The position numbers and the translations under genes are program-made. A DNA stretch of 64,000 nucleotides from Viridothelium virens (Eukaryota; Ascomycota; Dothideomycetes; Trypetheliales; Trypetheliaceae). This document shows positions 57,032 through 64,000 of this stretch, piece after piece (the stretch's first letter is position 1; each line of letters opens with the position of its first letter). The stretch spans positions 1 through 64,000 of the forward strand of contig ML991818.1 in assembly GCA_010094025.1 (NCBI GenBank). Reading direction: 5' to 3'. The notes below the pieces were generated by a model. The model saw only the letters and a list, made by a program, of their open reading frames with translations. It had not been told where the DNA came from and made no database searches.

Positions 57032-60000
57032 ATGGAAACCTTTAACGAGAATCTGTTGGAGCGCTTCGGAAGTGGCAGTCGTGATGCCTACTCACGCAAT
57101 GATCAGTCCTCTCATCCGGCCAGACGCCCGCCTGCCCACGTTGGCCCTGATATTCGAAAGTATATGTCCATCTCATCTCAACTCTCATTGGGGCCGCAGG
57201 ATGAGTGGACATCTTTTCCAGAGCTGCCTACGGCGTCTGAGATCCTTCCTGACGACGCAACTTTCCATCAGCAGAGTGTCGATCAGCTGCAACGAAAGCC
57301 AGCAACGGTAAGCTGATCCTGTGCATGTGCTTTACCCCATGCTCAGTCCTTGTTCCATAGGGACTGAACCCAAACAAACCCACTGGGGCATGGGAGTCTA
57401 AAAATGACTACCTTCGCGACCAGTACTTACTCCTTCGCGAAGACGCCATTGCACCTCTCCGTGATGCAGTCGCCATGGTCCGAGAGACCCCCACCAGGAA
57501 GGAAGCTGACTTCCACAACCAAATTGGCATTTACGACAAAGTCTACGCGAAAGGTTTCACTTTTTCACCCCGTGGTATAGCCGTACGCGTCACATTTGTC
57601 ACCTATAAAGCAGAGAAGGCTATCCGCTGGGATATGTCCAAGCGCCTATTGACCGGAACAATCGTGGCCCTGTCGCCATCAAATGATATGTTCCGCACAC
57701 GATGCATCGTTGCCACCGTTGCAGCGCGACCCCTTGCAGGACTTCAACTTAACCCGCCAGAGCTTGATCTTTATTTCAGCGACTGCTCAGATCTCAATGC
57801 TGAAGCACATCAAGACTACGTCATGGTAGAAGGACGAAGCGGCTTCTACGAAGCACATCGCCACACCATGACAGCCTTGCAGCATATGTCAGTGGAACCT
57901 TTCCCTCTTTCTGAACACGTGGTCTATGCAGAACCTGTAGTAGATGCTCCTGAGTATCTCCAAGGGGATGAACCGCAAACAGATTTGAGTGGAACTTACT
58001 CAAGTCTTCTGGAACGCCTTCACCAAAGTGAGATTGATATCTCAATCTCTCCACAAGATTTCGCGTACTAAATACTTGACCAGGCAGTGATATCGGATCT
58101 TTCGATCCTTCGCAACGGGCAGCGCTGACTCGAATGAGGACCAAAAAATTGTCAATCGTGCAGGGGCCACCGGGAACAGGCAAAACCTATACTTCAGTCG
58201 CTGCTATGAAAGTACTTCTGAGGGAAATTCCCAAAGACGATCCGCCCATACTCGTCGCCTGTCAGACAAATCATGCACTGGACCAGATTCTGCGCCAAAT
58301 TGCAGTCTTCGAGCCTCGGTATGCCCGTCTTGGAGCATTTTCCAAGGATCCAGACATCGTACAGCGTTCCATAGCCGTCCTCAGGGAGGAAGTAAGGAAG
58401 GTCAAAATGGCAGACGACCTAAGGTTGAGAAGCGCGAAGCGGATGGATGTCATTGCCAATATCTTGGCACATGATCTGGCTGCTTTAGGTCCCGAACACA
58501 AAGTTCTCGATCCTAACCAACTCCTGGAAAAGGGCATAATCTCGCAAGGCCAAATCGATAGCCTAGCACACGGTGCCGCGGGATGGTCACAGCATGTAGA
58601 AAATGCGCAGGCTCCGCTCGAGTTATGGCTTGGAGCTGCTCGAGTTCCTACCGCAGGTGCCCAGGCAGTCCAGTTAGAGTCCAATGCAGTCGAAGATCCC
58701 GAAACCGAGATCGAGGCCTTTCGAGGGACCGAAGCCGAAAATGTTGCAGCAGGAGCGGAAGCATTCGAAAACCTCAACGGCCGCTATATCTGCGTTGCGC
58801 ATAGCCATACAGGCAAAAAAAGTGCTCTACCAGCTGCGATGACACTGATACTCGAGAAACTGCTAAAAGCTAAGGACCTGTGGAAGATTCCCCAGGCATG
58901 TCGAGGCCATATCTACTGTGTCTGGCTCAACAAGTACAAGGATCAAATTTCTGAGGCTCTCCGAAGCACGGCGACAGCCCTCCTTGAACCCGCGGAAGAT
59001 CGTCGCATCGGTCGTTGGGAGCGTGATTTGCTCGTACTCGGAAATCAACGAATTATTGGTATGACAACGACCGGCTTGAGCAAATATCGAGCTTTGATAT
59101 GCGCATTGAAGCCTAAGATCTGTTTGATCGAGGAAGCTGGAGAGTCGCTAGAAGGCTCAGTAACTTCGGCTTGTCTTCCGTCTCTTCAACAGCTCATCTT
59201 AGTCGGCGATCACCAGCAACTAAGACCTGCATGCCACTATCAACGCCATGGAGATGCTCTACATATGAACTTGTCGCTCTTTGAGCGCCTAATTAACAAC
59301 AATGTCGAGTATGGCGTCCTATCCCAGCAGCGCCGGATGATTCCTGAGATTCGCCGTCTTTTATTTCCGATCTATGGCAACATCCTGACCGACCATGACC
59401 TCGTCACACAAAAGTCTCATCGTCCGCCGATCAAAGGGATGGGAAACATCAATACCTTCTTCCTTGATCATACATGGTCTGAAAGCAAAGATACCGACCT
59501 CTCCTTTGTCAACACCCAGGAAGCCAAGATGGCTGCCAGCCTCTTTGCCTATCTCGTTCGTAGCGGAGAAGGTATCGATAAGATCACAGTGCTCACCTTC
59601 TACAACGGCCAGCGCAAGGAAATCGAACGCCTTATCCGTAGCTCCCAATGCTATCGCGACCAGGCGAACCCCAACCTTGAAGTCCGTACCGTCGATTCGT
59701 ATCAGGGAGAGGAGAAGGACATCATCATTCTCTCCCTTGCACGCTCCGGCACTGACACCATCGGCTTCCTAGGCAATGTCAATCGTATCTGTGTCGCCAT
59801 GTCACGCGCGCGTCGCGGCCTGTACATCTTCGGGAACAGCGGTCTTCTATGGTCCAAAAGCAAGACATGGGCGCAGATCCTAGACATCATGGCGGGACGA
59901 GCAGGTAAGGTTGAGGAGAGGCCATGGCAGTTTCCATGTCGTGTTGGGAGTTCCTTTCCGGTTGCGTGCGAAGCGCATCAGCGTCGGACTTTTATTGGTG

Positions 60001-60209
60001 GTAAGTTGTGCACTTACGCTGTTTTGTACAAGGAAGTATGACACTGACGAGCGTCCGCAGATCCTTATGCGTGGACTGAGATCAATGACGGGGCGTGCCA
60101 AACACCCTGTGGCAAAACTATGGAATGTGGTCACTCTTGTCCGCGTTTGTGCCATTTCGACGGTCAGTGCAAGTGCCGTAAATGCTCCGGAGACTCGGAT
60201 CCTGCTTAA
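57032..60209 (+). CDS. NFX1-type RNA helicase-like protein (SF1)
   Basis: Four exons (57032-57307, 57361-58027, 58084-60000, 60061-60209; introns 53, 56 and 60 bases) give about 1,002 residues. The core is an UPF1-like superfamily 1 helicase: motif I QGPPGTGKT, motif Ia CQTNHALDQIL, motif II with LIEEAGES where family members carry E-A (DEAG-like), motif III LVGDHQQLRP, then LSQQRRMIPEI, motif V VRTVDSYQGEEKDIIILSL and motif VI NRICVAMSRARRGLYIFG. The C-terminus has an NFX1-type zinc finger (CQTPCGKTMECGHSCPRLCH). Relatives such as ZNFX1 and Schizosaccharomyces Hrr1 act with Argonaute and RNA-dependent RNA polymerase in small-RNA silencing. The fungal role is inferred from this. It is short for the group, with one full finger. 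Hairpin MITEs flank the gene on both sides. Confidence 0.9.
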
Positions 60210-60286
60210 GAAATATGGGGGAACTCGGATTTTCAGTCTTGCAGAAGCTCTCATCAGATGGTCACAACACAGTAGTATAGCCAAGA

Positions 60287-60570
60287 TAGTCATGAGAATC
60301 TGAGATCAATGAAAAGTGTATAGTCATAAGAATTGAATCCGATGAGAAGTGCATACCTTACGGCGGCTGGGGGGTGCCTCAGCTGGTAATTTATACAATG
60401 TTACCTCAGTTTAACTGTTATGACCATGTTGGCCCATGTTAAGGCGGTGTTAACATGGACAAACATGGTCATAACTATAAAGTCGAAATAACATTGTATT
60501 AATTACCAGTTGAGGCAACCCCCCAGCCGCCGTAAGGTAGTCATGAGAATTGAATCTGATGAGAAGTGGG
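60287..60570. repeat. 33-34 bp direct repeats with MITE between units 2 and 3
   Basis: Three units of the form TAGTCATRAGAATTGAATCY followed by GATGAGAAGTG occur at 60287-60320 (most diverged), 60321-60353 and 60538-60570. The MITE separates the last two, so it inserted into a small tandem array in the helicase 3' flank. Confidence 0.85.
60354..60539. mobile_element. Hairpin MITE, copy 2
   Basis: The 182-bp element (60356-60537) is flanked by TA and is of the same family as 56566-56745: it starts CCTTACGGCGGCTGGGGGG and ends in its inverted copy. Most inner pairing blocks are kept. A few differences lie in the arms, so the two insertions are not a fresh duplication of one segment. Confidence 0.9.
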
Positions 60571-60822
60571 TAGTGAATTTTCCTACCTAGGTATTGTTCA
60601 AACTTAAAACGCGACTTGGTTTTATGAGTATTGGTCGTGAAGGCACGCGAAAAGTCCCCAAAACCAGAAATGAACTTCCAACCCTTCACCAATGATTCGT
60701 CCTGCAATACCATTCTCCGCACATTTTTCCTCCTAAAAATAGAGTCTGCGTTCAACTGCCATACCTTCTAGGCACACATACGTTCGCCGTTTGTCGCATT
60801 CATCGACAATTGCATCACCAAC
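60571..60822. other. Intergenic before hypothetical gene
   Basis: About 250 bases of presumed promoter for the gene at 60823. No gene accepted; the minus-strand frame 60450-60755 crosses the MITE. Confidence 0.5.
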
Positions 60823-62018
60823 ATGTCATACATCTCTTTCTCCGAGCTGTGGGGAAAACATCCTCCTAATACCAGTTCAGCTAATCATTCACCGCCCGAT
60901 GTCGGTTTTGGTTGGGGGCCTCCGCGTTCGAATTCAGTTCAAAGGTGGGTCAGAGATTTGTGGTTTCTTAAATTCTGATGAACTAAGATCAAACGCTGAT
61001 GCTGAGTATATGTAGATCGACGAACCCAGCAACCGATGGAGTGGATACTGTAATCGAAGAATCAGACGAGGAGGCCCCCAATGAGACCGCTTCGACTAGC
61101 CATGATGCGGAAAGACATAGCCACAACGATGACAGCGACAGCCGGGAGACACAACCAGAAGGCATCGGGTATTGCGAAAGGGCTCTCATGGAAGGAGTTG
61201 CCCTCATCATCGTCGACTTCATCCTTTTGCACTGCCACTTGCAACAAGAACAGGACTTGCTCATGATCGCCGGTATACAGCCAAAGTACATGTGGAATGC
61301 TATTAAGGATGTCATCGGCGCGGCCTGTGTATTATTCCCGATGGAAGTATTCCATGATTGTCTAGCCCGGCCGAGGACCAATAGGGAGGTTATAGCACTC
61401 CAGGTAAAGGTAGGACAAGCCTTAGTAAGAATAGAAACACAAGAGCGAAATCAGAGCTTGCGTAGCGACGATGAAGTCTTCACGTCCGACGAATTCGGAC
61501 TGCTCTACCAGATTATGTTGTTCCATAACATGCGAGTCTCCGGTTTTTTGACGACGCAAGAGGCTGGAGTGGTGTGCGCGCGCCGCTGGGTGACGGACAC
61601 CCTCCATAGCCTCAGAGAGCGAGCTGAGAAAGAGCCACTTGGTTCTCCTACATGGTTCAACCTGTCAGATCGCATGAAAACCCAGAAATTGATGTCCGCA
61701 CATAGATTTCTTACACAAGTACTCCCACAATTGGCCAGACGAGAACAGGACGGGCGATCCATGTCGCGCCTAGAGCGATTGGCGACAGAGCTCAACCCCC
61801 AGGATCAAGAAATTTTCTTCAATCTCCACTCATTGAAGCTCGCTCTGACTCTCTTGCTTGAGGAAACGACGCATCGCGAGTCCGTGGCTCGTTCTCAGAC
61901 TCCCTCGCCTTTACGGAGCAGGCGTGATTCTCTCGCCGAACGGAAGAGCAACAACATGCCCGAGCTGATATGGAGACACAATATGCAGAGAATGCTAAAC
62001 AAACATGGTAGACCATAG
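60823..62018 (+). CDS. Hypothetical protein, helical
   Basis: Two exons (60823-60944 and 61016-62018; intron 71 bases) give 374 residues. The first exon opens MSYISFSELWGKHPPNTSS and joins STNPATDG in frame, which supports the splice. An acidic, polar linker (EESDEEAPNETASTSHD) follows. The rest is predicted mostly helical, with segments such as ALMEGVALIIVDFILLHCHL, LLYQIMLFHNMRVSGFL and LHSLKLALTLLLEE, and a basic C-terminal tail (RSRRDSLAERKSN). There is no signal peptide, and the hydrophobic segment near residue 100 is interrupted by charged neighbours, so a membrane anchor is unlikely. I recognise no domain. It lies between the second MITE and a convergent gene. It is probably lineage-restricted. 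Confidence 0.65.
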
Positions 62019-62372
62019 AGCACACCAAGATGGGGAATAAGGAGGCAAAGGTTGGACCTGGAGAAGGGCAAAAAGGTCGGCCAAAAAGAAAGTGCTTCCA
62101 TAATAGCAAGCCCAGTAGTGTTTTCGGAAAGAGCTTGCCAACCCGCAAAAGCCTATATGACGACTCGAGGTATACGCGAATGCCTTGCCAGCACTTCCAC
62201 CATTGGAACGGGACAAAGTCTCGACAAAGAATTTACCGCAACCCAATCTGAAAGAGTATTTTTCCAACGGGCGCCAACTCCGCAATTGTCCTGTTTGCGG
62301 AGTCGTCATCTCACTCTGTTTCAAAATATGCATTTTCGAAGTTTTTCGCAAATATCTTATCCGCCAAGCATT
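62019..62372. other. Convergent 3' flanks
   Basis: About 350 bases between two convergent genes. The frames here are shadows or chance. Confidence 0.55.
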
Positions 62373-64000
62373 TTAGCGCTTGTACTTGAACTGGGAGACC
62401 ACAAAAAGAGGAATAGGTTTCGTGGGCCAGTCCTCCTCGGATTTGAGCTCCCAGTGGTACAATGCCTCCTTCCCAATCGTTCTCGCAACCTTGTGCCGAG
62501 CATTGTGGAGTTTCTTCATGACGCCCGCTTCCCAATTCACCAGGAGGCGGGTACGTGCAAAGCATTCGATGACACGCAGGCGGCATGTATCGAGGACGAA
62601 CTTCTCATCACGCGGCACACGGTTAATACTCCATCGTGCTTGCTTGCTTTTCTCGTTTTCCGGCGGTCTCAACTCAAGTCCTTTGGGGCGTGGAGCAGCC
62701 TCATTCACCATGATAGCTGTTTCCAGCACTGTTGCATTCAACCGCCCTGGTTGAGCGCCTTGGACCTGGCAACCCGTGGCATCTTTATAATCCGTGTGCA
62801 AGCATTTATCAGACATGATTGCCATTGAGCACATTTCTTCCGTATCAGTCAGCAGACCAGTCCAGCTATGGGGATTGTGTCGAATTTTGATACGATATCT
62901 TTGATCGAACCGCGGCACCCACAGAACTCTCAATACGCGGTCAGCGTCAACGCTGGAGTGTTGCAGACCCTCCAGACACCATGAAACCAGTTGACCTAGG
63001 TCTTTCCGCCATTCTCTATGGCTGATGAAGAGATCCGAAAAGGCGCGGGGATTCCGGCTTTCGAGCGCTTCATCGAAGGCATCGTCAAATGGCAAATGCT
63101 CTCGGTTCCTACACGCATCAAGCCAGTTTCGCATAGTGGTAGAGTTCAGAATTTGCTTCAATCTCATGCGGCGTGCGTTTCTACTGCAAAAACTGACCTC
63201 AACACCAAACCACTGAGCAAGGATGGCGGGGTTTCTTTCACCTCCGCCATTACGCCATGCTTCAATGATTGCTTCTTTCAACGAAATGCCATGCTGTCTC
63301 TGATTGTATAGTTAGTAAAGCACAGAAGATATCCTCAATGGCATTTCGATAGCTAACCTTGTACACTCTTGCGCCACCAAGGGCGACCCCACCGTACCCT
63401 ACCTGGGCTGAAACTTGATTCTCGGCGAGATATGTGCTTGACTTGCGAGTCCCCAGTTCTTCCACACAGTTCACTTGCCGGAGCTGTTGCAAAACAGTAA
63501 ATTTATGGTTGCTACAGAGGTCGTTCTCCTTCAGTTGAGAAGTCGTGTGCTCAACGATCGTAGAAGCCCCTATAAGTAATCTCGAGCCAGGGAGAAGATC
63601 AGAAGAAGCTCCCTCTGGCTCCTCGTCATGTCTGTACCAGTGGCAGAGGACCTCGCCATCTTCAATTGGCGGTGAACCTCGACCGGCAACGCACGCCAAT
63701 ATCGATCCAGGACCAGCATTGTATTTCACAATAATGTCGGAATCTTCAGACGGTTTTACTGCCCAGACTGGCCCCCAGATATCGGCGAATTGGTCGATGT
63801 CAGCAGACAAATAAAGATCGCGAGAGTCAGCCCATAGCTCCTGACTTTGCAGAACCCAGACAGGTCGATCACCGAGAAAACCGTCCAGACAACAGAGCTG
63901 CCTTCGCCGGATCATGATGCCATCGGCACATATCCTATCATACGACCAAGCGGTGGTAATTTTGGCAAGATCTAGATCCTCGTCAAGGAATTTTTCATCG
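62373..64000 (-). CDS. Large uncharacterised fungal protein (partial)
   Basis: The 3' part of a gene whose start lies beyond the right edge. Two exons are visible (64000-63358, open at the edge, and 63299-62373; intron 58 bases with donor GTTAGC). About 520 residues can be read. Blocks include AWSYDRICADGIMIRRRQL, LDGFLGDRPVW, LYLSADIDQFADIWGPVW and AGPGSILACVAGRG. Then come LLIGASTI and, after the intron, ISLKEAIIEAWRNGGGERNPAIL and the GVEVSFCSRNARRMRL block. I recall this pattern from a common family of uncharacterised fungal proteins with a variant of GVEISxCTGNARR; no function is established to my knowledge. There are no membrane segments or known catalytic motifs in the visible part. 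Confidence 0.75.

Overview
The window is chromosomal DNA of a filamentous ascomycete (Pezizomycotina). The evidence is short GT-AG introns (47 to 148 bases), fungus-specific families (a HET-domain protein, a NACHT-ankyrin NLR-like protein, Pfa5, Spt8, Pet191), and a transposon whose damage looks like repeat-induced point mutation (RIP). No rRNA, tRNA or CRISPR array was seen. I recognised 16 fairly secure protein-coding genes (one running off the right edge), two small zinc-ribbon genes, two probable pseudogenes and several mobile or repeat elements. Exon boundaries were read by eye from splice signals and frame continuity.

Left part (1-30.9 kb). An A-run opens the window. Then come a small broken reading frame, a two-ribbon zinc protein, a Pfa5-type palmitoyltransferase, a single-ribbon zinc protein, a large DEP-DH-PH-CNH Rho1 exchange factor (minus) divergent from a flavin monooxygenase of Baeyer-Villiger type, an F-box protein convergent with a secreted S28 serine peptidase, a possible heme-binding-like protein, a pyranose-2-oxidase-type GMC flavoenzyme, and a NACHT-ankyrin protein whose C-terminal repeats are nearly identical at the DNA level.

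Middle part (31-41.6 kb). This is an allorecognition and transposon island. The NLR-like gene is followed by a broken F-box-like gene and the remains of a Helitron. A 4,176-bp transposon with 81-bp terminal inverted repeats and a 5-bp target duplication sits inside the Helitron. A HET-domain gene follows immediately. The inserted element carries an integrase-like (rve/DDE) transposase with many in-frame stops.

Right part (41.6-64 kb). A gene-poor stretch is followed by a BTB protein and then a compact housekeeping block: Doa1/Ufd3 (ubiquitin and Cdc48 pathway), Pet191 (cytochrome oxidase assembly), a Tgl1-type sterol esterase or lipase, and Spt8 (SAGA). After these come an NFX1-type helicase flanked on both sides by 180-bp hairpin MITEs with TA target duplications, a lineage-type hypothetical protein, and the 3' part of a large uncharacterised fungal protein.

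The most notable points are the datable nested insertion in the NLR/HET island, the homogenised ankyrin repeats, and the paired hairpin MITEs around the helicase gene, one of them inside a small tandem-repeat array.
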